Of a DNA stretch of 64,000 nt, positions 23,081-31,209 are shown one piece after another. A program made the translations under genes and the position numbers. The stretch is from Shimia gijangensis (GTDB lineage Bacteria > Pseudomonadota > Alphaproteobacteria > Rhodobacterales > Rhodobacteraceae). Under the pieces are notes generated by a model. The model did no database searches. It had not been told where the DNA came from and saw only the letters and a list, made by a program, of their open reading frames with translations. The stretch covers positions 59,220-123,219 of the forward strand of contig NZ_FQZQ01000013.1 in the NCBI RefSeq assembly GCF_900142085.1. Reading direction: 5' to 3'. Within the stretch, counting starts at the first letter, position 1, and every line of letters begins with the position of its first letter.

Positions 23081-24970
23081 ATGGAACGGCGATTGACCAC
23101 GATCTTAGCGGCGGACATCGTTGGCTTTTCAAGCCTTATCGGCTCTGATGAGGAAGGTATTCTGGCGCTCAGGCGGCGGCATCGGGACGAGGTTATTACC
23201 CCGCTTCTCAAGGAGCATCATGGCAGGGTCGCAAACACTGCTGGTGATAGTTGGCTTATCGAGTTCCCCAGCACGGTTGAAGCGCTGCGCTTTGCGATAG
23301 AAGGCCAGACCCGTATCGAAGCGATGAACGTGGACGCTCCAGAAAGTGGTGCGATGCAATATCGCATTGGCATCAATCTTGGCGATGTGGTGGCCGAAGG
23401 TGACGATCTGCTCGGGGACGGGGTGAACATCGCCGCGCGGCTTGAGGCGCTGGCACCTGCCGGTGGTATCGTGATCAGCCGGACAGCGCGCGACCAAGTA
23501 CGAGATCGGTTAGATGTGGACCTTCACGATCTCGGCAACGTGCCCGTGAAAAACATTGAACGTCCAGTCCGGGCCTTTCAAGTGGTACGCCCAGGTGAGG
23601 CCAAAATGAAGCCGCCTGCGCCCAGGACGCGATCAAGGACACCTGCTTTGGTTGCGATGCTGTTCGTAATCACAGTACTCGTCGGTGTCTTCTGGTGGAG
23701 TCAGCGCCCGGATTTTACCCCTGTTGATCCTTCTGAAATGACACTTGCACTGCCTGAACGACCCTCAATTGCAGTGTTGCCTTTCACCAACCTGGCGGGC
23801 GAGGCCTCTGCCGAATGGATCAGCGATGGGATAACAGAGAACATTATCTCAACGCTTTCTCTGTCACCTGACATGGTGGTGATGGGGCGTGCGACGACCT
23901 TTTCCTATAAGGGGCGGCAGGTTGCCCCCAGCGAGGTCGCAAAGGAGCTTGGCGTTCGTTATGTGCTTAGCGGTAGTGTCCAGAAATCAGGCGACATGGC
24001 TCGAATAACCGCCGAGCTTTCAGACGCAGTCGAAGGCAAGCAGCTTTGGTCGTTTCGCGAAGACAGCGAAATCGAAAACATCTTTGATGTTCAGGATCGC
24101 ATAGCCGAAAAGCTTTTCTTAGAGATGCAGGTTTCCCTGACGGTCGGAGAAGCAAGCCGAACCATTGCTGCGCTTTCCGGTGATTTTGAAACCAGCGTCC
24201 GCGTCCTTCAAGGCCGTGCAGCTTTCCAACGCTTTGATCTGGAAGGCCATCGCGAAGCAATCAGAATCTGGACCGAGCTGCACGAGGTCAATCCAGAAAG
24301 CCCGATAGGTCCCTATCTGCTCGCTTGGATTCCCTGGCAACGGGTCGTTCTGGGTATCTCCAAAGACCCCGCCGGCGATTATGCCGAGTCCTACAAGCTG
24401 GTGTATCAAGCGCTTGCGATGCAAGAATGGGGCGATCCCTATAGCCTGATCGCGATACTGAATTCCGGCAGCCGCGAATATGGCGCGGCTATAACAGCCG
24501 CCAATCGTGCCATTGACCTGTCACCGGGTGGCGCAGACGTCAAAGCGCTTAGCGGCCTTGCGCTTTATAACAGTGGTGAGGCCAAACTCGGTCTGAAGTA
24601 TATGCTTGAAGGTATGAGGCTCGAGCCGGATTACCCCGAATGGCTCCCGGGATCGGTCTATCCAGCCTTAATGGAACAAGGCCGATACGACGAAACAATA
24701 TCTTTGGCGCAGTCTGTTCTGGAAAGAGACATGCGAGACGCTCGAGCACATCAACAAGCCAGAGCGGCACTTGCTGCGGCATTTGCCCTGAAAGGGGACT
24801 TACCAAACGCGCAGAAGTTCGTGGTTCAGATGTTGGACGAGAAACCAGATTTGACAGCAGAGTATGTTGCAGGGCGGATAATGCAACACGACAGACAAGC
24901 GCCGCGCCCCTTCCACAAGGCCATGTTCGACGCATATGTGTCGGCAGGATTACCACGCGCCGACAACTGA
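23081..24970 (+). CDS. Class III nucleotidyl cyclase with TolB-like and TPR modules
   Basis: A protein of 629 residues. Residues 1-165 form a class III cyclase homology domain: metal ligands Asp12 (AADIVGF) and Asp56 (TAGDSW), and the transition-state pair Asn116/Arg120 in GVNIAAR. One membrane helix follows (about 188-206), then a TolB/FlgO-like domain from about 228 (RPSIAVLPFTNLAG...ISDGITENI) and TPR-like helices to the end. This cyclase-TM-TPR layout is common in Rhizobiales/Rhodobacterales and is predicted to make cAMP in response to an envelope or protein signal. The second ATG (23081) has GAGGG 5 nt upstream; 23069 is an alternative. Confidence 0.88.
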   Translation: MERRLTTILAADIVGFSSLIGSDEEGILALRRRHRDEVITPLLKEHHGRVANTAGDSWLIEFPSTVEALRFAIEGQTRIEAMNVDAPESGAMQYRIGINLGDVVAEGDDLLGDGVNIAARLEALAPAGGIVISRTARDQVRDRLDVDLHDLGNVPVKNIERPVRAFQVVRPGEAKMKPPAPRTRSRTPALVAMLFVITVLVGVFWWSQRPDFTPVDPSEMTLALPERPSIAVLPFTNLAGEASAEWISDGITENIISTLSLSPDMVVMGRATTFSYKGRQVAPSEVAKELGVRYVLSGSVQKSGDMARITAELSDAVEGKQLWSFREDSEIENIFDVQDRIAEKLFLEMQVSLTVGEASRTIAALSGDFETSVRVLQGRAAFQRFDLEGHREAIRIWTELHEVNPESPIGPYLLAWIPWQRVVLGISKDPAGDYAESYKLVYQALAMQEWGDPYSLIAILNSGSREYGAAITAANRAIDLSPGGADVKALSGLALYNSGEAKLGLKYMLEGMRLEPDYPEWLPGSVYPALMEQGRYDETISLAQSVLERDMRDARAHQQARAALAAAFALKGDLPNAQKFVVQMLDEKPDLTAEYVAGRIMQHDRQAPRPFHKAMFDAYVSAGLPRADN

Positions 24971-25167
24971 ACCGTCTGATCGCAAATACATGACAAAAGC
25001 ACCCAGTTTCAATTGTCATGGTTTTGTTTAGGCTTGAACCAACCCGTTGCCATTATGCTCACCAATGACCGCTATGGCCTTTTGTATTAGCTGGGCCAAT
25101 TAATACGAAGGCCTGCGTCGACCCGTTGAAACCGCCCCGCAGAGCAGGCATTCAAGTCTCCAACCCA

Positions 25168-25192
25168 AAAGGGCGCGCGATGGGCGCCCTTT
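25168..25192 (-). terminator. Second, distal terminator-like hairpin past tuf
   Basis: AAAGGGCGC and GCGCCCTTT form a 9-bp stem with a 7-nt loop. On the minus strand it ends in TTTTGGGTTGG. It lies 22 bp beyond the tuf 3' remnant, so it may be the terminator of an earlier tuf version. Confidence 0.55.
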
Positions 25193-25214
25193 GGTTCGAA
25201 CATGAGCGGAAGCC

Positions 25215-25237
25215 AATTATTCAACAATCTTCGACAC
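25215..25237 (-). repeat. 23-bp copy of the tuf 3' end
   Basis: The 23 bases at 25326-25348 (last codons VSKIVE, the stop and flanking bases of tuf) are repeated exactly at 25215-25237, 111 bp downstream. Sequence upstream of the copy does not match tuf, so only the tail is duplicated. Confidence 0.9.
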
Positions 25238-25277
25238 CGGTTTGTTTGTGCGTCTCGGGATCGTTGACTTCAAATAA

Positions 25278-25302
25278 AAACGCCGCCCAGTGGGCGGCGT
25301 TT
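25278..25302 (-). terminator. Rho-independent terminator of tuf
   Basis: A perfect inverted repeat AAACGCCGCCCA/TGGGCGGCGTTT, 25 bp past the tuf stop, followed on the minus strand by TTTATTTG. Confidence 0.85.
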
Positions 25303-25327
25303 CCATCAAACCATTCACTTGCGTGAA

Positions 25328-26503
25328 TTATTCAACAATCTTCGACACAACGCCGGAACCAACGGTGCGGCCGCCTTCGCGGATCGCAAAACGCAGGCCG
25401 GCTTCCATGGCGATGGGCGCAATCAGTTCAACGTTGAACTTCAGGTTGTCGCCAGGCATCACCATTTCGGTGCCTTCGGGCAGAACAACTGTGCCAGTCA
25501 CGTCCGTGGTCCGGAAGTAGAACTGTGGACGGTAGTTGGCGAAGAACGGCGTGTGACGGCCACCCTCATCCTTGGTCAGGATATAGGCTTCGGCTTCGAA
25601 TTTGGTGTGTGGGTTCACCGATTTCGGCTTACACAGGATCTGGCCGCGCTCAACCGCTTCACGGTCGATACCACGCAACAGAACACCAACGTTGTCACCA
25701 GCTTCACCGCGATCCAGCAGCTTGCGGAACATTTCAACACCCGTACAAGTGGTTGTCTGCGTGTCTTTGATGCCAACGATTTCGATGCTGTCGCCAACAT
25801 TGATCACGCCGCGCTCAATACGGCCAGTTACAACAGTACCGCGACCCGAAATCGAGAACACGTCCTCGATCGGCATCAGGAATGGCTCGTCAACCGCACG
25901 TGGAGGCTGTGGGATGAACTCGTCAACCGCTGCCATCAGTTTGGCAATGGATTCAGCACCGATGGCCGGATCACGGTCTTCCAGAGCGGCCAAAGCCGAA
26001 CCAGCAATGACGGGGATGTTGTCGCCGTCGTAGCCGTATTCTGTCAGAAGCTCACGGATTTCCATTTCAACCAGCTCGAGCAGCTCGTCGTCGTCAACCT
26101 GATCCACTTTGTTCATGTAAACAACCATGGCAGGGATACCCACCTGGCGGCCCAGAAGGATGTGCTCGCGAGTCTGTGGCATGGGGCCATCAGCCGCGTT
26201 CACAACCAGGATCGCGCCGTCCATTTGCGCCGCACCGGTGATCATGTTTTTCACATAGTCAGCGTGGCCGGGGCAGTCGACGTGTGCATAGTGACGACCG
26301 TCAGTTTCATACTCAACGTGCGCAGTCGAGATGGTGATGCCGCGGGCTTTCTCTTCCGGCGCACCGTCAATCTCGTCATAGGCTTTGAAGTCACCATATT
26401 GCTTGGTGATCGCAGCTGTCAGAGTGGTTTTGCCGTGGTCAACGTGGCCAATTGTGCCGATGTTGCAGTGCGGCTTCGTGCGTTCAAACTTTTCCTTACC
26501 CAT
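25328..26503 (-). CDS. tuf: Elongation factor Tu
   Basis: A full-length EF-Tu of 391 residues ([20 protein letters not shown]) with the G1 loop [19 protein letters not shown] (G3) and NKVDQVDD (G4), ending GVVSKIVE. It delivers aminoacyl-tRNA to the ribosome. Alphaproteobacteria often carry two tuf copies; this is a stand-alone copy, 111 bp downstream of a lipoprotein gene. A 31-codon upstream extension was rejected. Two terminators and a duplicate of the last 23 bases lie downstream. Confidence 0.98.
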   Translation of the reverse strand: MGKEKFERTKPHCNIGTIGHVDHGKTTLTAAITKQYGDFKAYDEIDGAPEEKARGITISTAHVEYETDGRHYAHVDCPGHADYVKNMITGAAQMDGAILVVNAADGPMPQTREHILLGRQVGIPAMVVYMNKVDQVDDDELLELVEMEIRELLTEYGYDGDNIPVIAGSALAALEDRDPAIGAESIAKLMAAVDEFIPQPPRAVDEPFLMPIEDVFSISGRGTVVTGRIERGVINVGDSIEIVGIKDTQTTTCTGVEMFRKLLDRGEAGDNVGVLLRGIDREAVERGQILCKPKSVNPHTKFEAEAYILTKDEGGRHTPFFANYRPQFYFRTTDVTGTVVLPEGTEMVMPGDNLKFNVELIAPIAMEAGLRFAIREGGRTVGSGVVSKIVE

Positions 26504-26563
26504 CTCGAGGCGCCTTCTATCTAGGATTGCTGGGTATAAGACCCAAATTTTGCTACCGCGCGC

Positions 26564-26592
26564 GACATATTGCGTTGTCGGGCAAAAATCAA
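26564..26592 (-). promoter_or_regulatory. Possible tuf promoter
   Basis: TTGATT, a 17-bp spacer and TATGTC on the minus strand, about 60 bp upstream of the tuf ATG. Matches are moderate. Confidence 0.3.
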
Positions 26593-26614
26593 GCACCAGT
26601 TGCCTGTGAGCGCG

Positions 26615-27235
26615 CTATTGAACTTCTTTCGCCTTGCGCGCTTCTTCCAGACGTTTGTCTTTGTTGTCTCTCCAGCATTCAGAAAGCTCCGCAGCCGTTG
26701 GAGTCTCTGTCATGCAAGCGCGATTCTCAAACAGCCATTCTTCGATTTCTTTGGCCACCTTGTAGCTGAGATTCGCCATTTGCTCTTCGGCGGTCATCGT
26801 CATGCCCGATCCAATCACCGAGGCACCGGTCAGCGTTTCAATGACAAAGATCTCTTTGGCTTCTTCATTGAATTTGCCGCCAGCACGATCATCCCAGGCT
26901 GTCACAGTGATGCCCAGCGCAGATTTTGGGGACAACAACAACGGCACGCCCGGTTGCGCCAGCACATATCCCGAAATATGAACACCCAGGTGCACCAAAC
27001 GCTCGCCTTCATAGCGGCCCAAACGCGCTTCAATCGACGCCTTAACCGAGGAAATCCAGGTTTCCGCGCTGGCTTCACGAGACAGCGGCCCTTTGACCAG
27101 TTCCGGAGCAACCACAATGTTGTGCCCAAGCGTGAAATCACCCAGATCAAGTTGGGGCTCATCGACCGGTGTTGTCGGAACAGCGCAAGATACCAAAGCC
27201 CACAGGGCAACAAACAACACAGCGATACGGATCAT
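26615..27235 (-). CDS. Predicted lipoprotein of unknown function
   Basis: A protein of 206 residues starting MIRIAVLFVALWALVSCAVP: a lipoprotein signal with lipobox LVSC, so the mature protein begins at Cys17 and is anchored to a membrane. The body contains two TGxxVIGSGMT-like and helical segments and a charged C-terminus (RLEEARKAKEVQ). I do not recognise the family. It ends 111 bp before tuf on the same strand but tuf seems to have its own promoter. Confidence 0.8.
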   Translation of the reverse strand: MIRIAVLFVALWALVSCAVPTTPVDEPQLDLGDFTLGHNIVVAPELVKGPLSREASAETWISSVKASIEARLGRYEGERLVHLGVHISGYVLAQPGVPLLLSPKSALGITVTAWDDRAGGKFNEEAKEIFVIETLTGASVIGSGMTMTAEEQMANLSYKVAKEIEEWLFENRACMTETPTAAELSECWRDNKDKRLEEARKAKEVQ

Positions 27236-27358
27236 GCGGGTGGTCCTCGTAAATTTTCGTTACTTGCGCAATATCGCAAGGTCTTCGTTTTCGCAATCGG
27301 CTAGGGCATTTGTCCGCGCACCCTGACCACACTATGTTGTGCTTCAAGGAGCCCACCT

Positions 27359-28711
27359 ATGTCAGACCCCACCCTTCCAGCCCATGTCCCCTTTGCGACC
27401 CAGCCGCTTGGTCTATTGGGATCGTTAAAAGCTGCACGGCGCAACCTGCTGGAAATATTGCCCGAACTGGCCGTGCGCCAACCGATGGTGTCCGGGCGCA
27501 CCGGCATCCGCTGGCATATGGTGGTCGACTCGGAAGCCATCCGGCGTATGCTCTTGGAGAATATCGACAATTACCCCAAGTCTCGTGCGACCAAGAATAT
27601 CCTGCGGCCCGCCATCGGAGACAGCCTGTTCATCGCCGAAGGGGCCCATTGGCGATGGCAACGCAGGGCAGCGGCACCGGTATTTTCCCATCGCAATGTC
27701 ATGGGGCTGGCTCCGATCATGTCGACCGCCGCAGCGCGCAGTGCTGATCGCCTGACATCCTCCGATGACAGGGCGGTGAACGTGATGGAGGACATGGTGC
27801 GCACCACCTTTGACGTGATCTCGGAAGTCACGTTTTCCGATGATGGCACGTTTGACAGCGCGTCGGTCCATCGCGCCATTGATGCCTATATTGCCGCTGC
27901 CGGCCGGGTGTCGATCATGGATATGCTGGGTTTGCCGGACTGGTTACCACGACCGGGGCGCCTGATGTCCGGTCAGGGTGTGAAGCAGATGAAAAAGGTT
28001 GCAGATGACGCGATTGAGGCCCGTCGTCTGCGCGGACCTGACGGCATTCCTGATCTGCTGGATCTTTTGCTGGCCGGAAAAGACCCTGAAACCCATCGCC
28101 AGATGAACACATCCGAATTGCGCGACAACCTCCTCACCTTCATCGTTGCAGGTCATGAGACGACCGCCCTCACATTGGCGTGGTCGTTGTATTTGTGTGC
28201 CTTTGATCAGGACGTCCAGGACCGCGCTCGCGCCGAAGTCCAGTCGGTGGTTCAGGGGCGGACCGCCACGGGTGCGGACGTAGAAAAGCTGCCTTTCGTG
28301 CGCCAGATCGTTGACGAGGCGTTGCGGCTCTATCCTCCGGCAGGCATTCTGTCGCGCACAGCCCGTTCGGCAGACACCCTATGTGGCCGCGACGTGCGTC
28401 CGGGCGATACGGTGATGATCCCGATCTATGCTTTGCACCGTCACCGCATGCTGTGGGAGGACCCCGACGCTTTTCGACCCGACCGCTTTGCCGATCGCAG
28501 CGCGATTGATCGCTATGCCTATCTGCCGTTTGGCGACGGACCGAGGATTTGTATCGGAGCCAGCTTTGCCATTCAGGAAGCCGTTATTATTCTGGCCACA
28601 TTGCTGGCGCGTGTTCGGTTTGATCTGGTGTCTGGCCGCCCACCGGAACCCGTCATGATCCTGACCCTGCGTCCTGATACCGGTGTGTGGCTCAAAACCT
28701 CTCCGGTTTGA
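27359..28711 (+). CDS. Cytochrome P450
   Basis: A soluble P450 of 450 residues. The I-helix oxygen-activation motif is AGHETT (near residue 262), the K-helix ExxR is EALR (near 321) and the haem-ligand loop is FGDGPRICIG with the thiolate at Cys398. It is predicted to be a cytoplasmic monooxygenase; the substrate is unknown and no ferredoxin or reductase gene is near. AAGGAG precedes the ATG. It is divergent from the lipoprotein gene and convergent with the M48 gene. Confidence 0.95.
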   Translation: MSDPTLPAHVPFATQPLGLLGSLKAARRNLLEILPELAVRQPMVSGRTGIRWHMVVDSEAIRRMLLENIDNYPKSRATKNILRPAIGDSLFIAEGAHWRWQRRAAAPVFSHRNVMGLAPIMSTAAARSADRLTSSDDRAVNVMEDMVRTTFDVISEVTFSDDGTFDSASVHRAIDAYIAAAGRVSIMDMLGLPDWLPRPGRLMSGQGVKQMKKVADDAIEARRLRGPDGIPDLLDLLLAGKDPETHRQMNTSELRDNLLTFIVAGHETTALTLAWSLYLCAFDQDVQDRARAEVQSVVQGRTATGADVEKLPFVRQIVDEALRLYPPAGILSRTARSADTLCGRDVRPGDTVMIPIYALHRHRMLWEDPDAFRPDRFADRSAIDRYAYLPFGDGPRICIGASFAIQEAVIILATLLARVRFDLVSGRPPEPVMILTLRPDTGVWLKTSPV

Positions 28712-28749
28712 CCACCCAAGCAAAGCGAGGCCACGCCCAACCTCTGGCA

Positions 28750-28765
28750 GGGGCCGCAAGGCCCC
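28750..28765. terminator. GGGGCC-GCAA-GGCCCC hairpin between convergent genes
   Basis: A 6-bp all-GC stem with a GCAA tetraloop between the P450 and M48 stops. There is no U run on either side, so terminator function is uncertain. Confidence 0.35.
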
Positions 28766-28780
28766 GAAGAGGGCGGGAGA

Positions 28781-29905
28781 CTACGGTTTGCAAATCACGC
28801 GCAAAGCCTGCCAGTCTTCGTCACTAAGGATTGGAATACTGACAAACCCATCCGGCGTTGCCGATCGGGATGCCGCAATCCGTTCCGCCATCTTAGGATG
28901 GCTTAGAAAATGCGAGCTGATGCCTTCTGCATCGCCGTGTTTCGCCAGCATTCTTTCAAACATCTCGCCAATGGCCGATGGCGCAACACCGCTGGCTTGC
29001 AGGACCTCATAGGCAAACTGATCCGCTCCGGTTTCAGCCTTTTGGCTGTATTGCGCCTCGATCAGCTGTTCGGTCAAAAGCAGAACCAGCGCCCCACCTG
29101 CGAAATCACCAAACAGCAGCCCCAGCACACCGATGGATCCCGCCGAGCGCAGCGCATGGCGCGTGGGATCGCGCGAGGCGACATGGCCCATTTCATGGGC
29201 AAACACCGCAGCAACTTCTTCGGCGCTTTCTGCCTGCTCAATCAGCCCGCGCATAAACACCACATGGCCACCGGGCAGCGCAAAAGCGTTGACCATGCCG
29301 TGGTCCAATACATGAACGGTCAAAGGCACGTCCATTTCGACATTGGCCGCCAGAGACGTTTCCATTTTGGCCAGTGCGGCGCGCCCTTCGGAGGCTTCGC
29401 AGAACCGCAAAGGCGAGCGCCCCGCGCCCTTCATGGCCCCGCGCACCTGATCCAGTGTGGCTTCGCCCAGCGCGCGTTCTCCCTCGGGCGGAATATATTC
29501 GGCCAGCTGGTCTGCCATCAAAGGCACCAATACAAAAACGATCAGCGCAACCGAGGCCAAAGCGCCAATCGCCCATCCCAATAGACGCCCGCGTGACACA
29601 TCGACCGTGCGTTTCTTGAGGGCCGGAAACTGCTCGGCCAATCCGCGATGGGCTGTGAACAACCGGGCCAAAGGATCGTCGGCACGGCGCAGCACAAGGC
29701 CTTTTTGACCTGCCTGATCGGGCACCAGGCGCACCTGATCCAGAGGCCAGTTGCAAGACACATCCTCGCCGCGCAATTCAAGCACATTCCCGGAGTGGTT
29801 TACGTACAGCTTAACGTCATGCGCCCGGGCACCATCTCCGTCAAAAAAGACTCCGCTGTGGTCAGGCAGTATGCGCCGCGGGACAATTGGAACATCGGTG
29901 CTCAT
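28781..29905 (-). CDS. M48-family zinc metallopeptidase, membrane-anchored
   Basis: A protein of 374 residues. Residues 1-105 are a cytoplasmic beta-rich N-terminal part, one membrane helix lies at about 108-130, and the M48 catalytic domain contains HEMGH at 237-241 with the third ligand in ETGAD at 291-295. This family degrades or processes envelope proteins. Its start overlaps the stop of the DUF898 gene by 4 bp (ATGA), so the two are made together. Confidence 0.88.
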   Translation of the reverse strand: MSTDVPIVPRRILPDHSGVFFDGDGARAHDVKLYVNHSGNVLELRGEDVSCNWPLDQVRLVPDQAGQKGLVLRRADDPLARLFTAHRGLAEQFPALKKRTVDVSRGRLLGWAIGALASVALIVFVLVPLMADQLAEYIPPEGERALGEATLDQVRGAMKGAGRSPLRFCEASEGRAALAKMETSLAANVEMDVPLTVHVLDHGMVNAFALPGGHVVFMRGLIEQAESAEEVAAVFAHEMGHVASRDPTRHALRSAGSIGVLGLLFGDFAGGALVLLLTEQLIEAQYSQKAETGADQFAYEVLQASGVAPSAIGEMFERMLAKHGDAEGISSHFLSHPKMAERIAASRSATPDGFVSIPILSDEDWQALRVICKP

Positions 29906-31143
29906 ATCGCCGCCCCCACATCTAGTGCTTCGGCAAAGCCTTCGGCCTCGTCAAAGGCATCACGCGGGCGTTGAGACACACGATCAATGTCTCCGGGATC
30001 AACCACCGTCAGGCTGCCCGCGTAGTGCCGCCACAAAGGCATGGTGACAAAGGCGTGTCGCAACGCCCCCCAAACAAGGAACATTGCGAAATAGGACATG
30101 ATGCCAGCAATGGCCAACCCCCAGGCAGGCAAAGCTTCAATTGCATCGACACTCAGGTTCAACTCTTCCAGCATTCCAACTGCGACAAGAGCCACCATCG
30201 CGAGGGGCGTAAAAAAGATCGACGCGATAAATCCGGTGATCCCATAGCCCAGCGCATAAATCCAAAACACGCGCCATGGGCTGGGTTGCGCCCAGAACAC
30301 GATGCCATTGGCCTGTTTATTGTTGGTCAAAAGCTCCCAGCATTTGACCCGGTAGTAAACAAGCCCGTATCCGAACCAGATACTGCAGGCAAAGGTCACA
30401 AGAAACGCCCAGAACAGACCATTGGTCCCCAGCAGCAACGAAGCACCACCAATCACCAGAGCCAGAATGATATGCTTCGTCGCGCCAAACAGCATGGTCC
30501 ATTTGCCCATCTGCTCAAGCTTTACATCTCCGTACCAGGTGCGATCGGTGCGGTATTTCTCAAGCCAGAATGTCATGCGTGGCCACAGCAGGCCACAGGT
30601 CACAATGGTGATCGCCCAATGCACCAATGCCCGCCATGCATAGCCCCATGCACCAGGTTCCAGCCCAAAACGGATGCTGCGCCAGCGGGTGCGGGCCAGA
30701 ACATAACGACGGGCACGGTAGCTGGCATAAAACCAAAGAGGAATCACCCCAACAAAGCTCAAGGCATAGGCCGCGACGTTGCCCTGAAATAGCGAAAAGC
30801 TCAGGAACATCAGGATCAAATTTACGATCCCGATATAGAAGGCCAGAAACACCACAGCGATCAGGAAACCCAGCAATTTTTCCAGCGGGTCGCCGACATA
30901 TTCCGCCGGAATTCCCCCCACTCGCACGGATGACCAATACCAGCGACGCAGCCGGGTCTTCATCCAGAACCGGTACAAACCGAGGGTAAATACGGTGAAC
31001 AGGCCTGTTTTCAGGGCAAGCCCGAAAACCCGGCCACGTACACCGATAAACTCACCAGCCAACCCTTCCGGGCCATCGTCGGTTGCTTTGGTCTGGGTGC
31101 GGACCCAAGGGTTGTCTATGTCCTGCAAAACATCGCCATTCAA
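29902..31143 (-). CDS. YjgN/DUF898 family membrane protein
   Basis: A protein of 413 residues with a set of hydrophobic segments and the typical DUF898 pattern of repeated aromatic/basic loops (GLYRFWMKTRLRRWYW near residue 58, FYASYRARRYVL near 137, YGLVYYRVK). Function of the family is unknown. It sits first in a two-gene unit with the M48 peptidase, overlapping by 4 bp; the peptidase may act on it or in the same process. Confidence 0.82.
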   Translation of the reverse strand: MNGDVLQDIDNPWVRTQTKATDDGPEGLAGEFIGVRGRVFGLALKTGLFTVFTLGLYRFWMKTRLRRWYWSSVRVGGIPAEYVGDPLEKLLGFLIAVVFLAFYIGIVNLILMFLSFSLFQGNVAAYALSFVGVIPLWFYASYRARRYVLARTRWRSIRFGLEPGAWGYAWRALVHWAITIVTCGLLWPRMTFWLEKYRTDRTWYGDVKLEQMGKWTMLFGATKHIILALVIGGASLLLGTNGLFWAFLVTFACSIWFGYGLVYYRVKCWELLTNNKQANGIVFWAQPSPWRVFWIYALGYGITGFIASIFFTPLAMVALVAVGMLEELNLSVDAIEALPAWGLAIAGIMSYFAMFLVWGALRHAFVTMPLWRHYAGSLTVVDPGDIDRVSQRPRDAFDEAEGFAEALDVGAAI

Positions 31144-31157
31144 ATCGTCAAAACAAG

Positions 31158-31186
31158 AAACTGCCCCAACCGTGTTGAGGCAGTTT
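31158..31186 (-). terminator. Terminator of parC
   Basis: AAACTGCC/GGCAGTTT with an inner stem CAAC/GTTG (one mismatch between) lies 24 bp past the parC stop; the minus-strand tail reads TTTCTTGTTTTG. Confidence 0.8.
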
Positions 31187-31209
31187 TGAACCTAACACCG
31201 TCATAGGGG

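Larger units (their letters stand above)
24971..25327. other. Region between cyclase gene and tuf, with tuf 3' remnant
   Basis: No gene here. From left to right it holds a hairpin at 25168-25192, a 23-bp copy of the tuf 3' end at 25215-25237 and the present tuf terminator at 25278-25302. The cyclase gene and tuf converge. Confidence 0.6.

Noticed and set aside
25319..26524. Plus-strand open frame of 401 codons over tuf
   Set aside because: It is the reverse complement of tuf with His/Asn/Gln-rich shadow sequence and no ribosome-binding site.
28883..29584. Plus-strand frame over the M48 gene as a separate protein
   Set aside because: Antisense of the peptidase, rich in Gln/His/Arg, with no signature.
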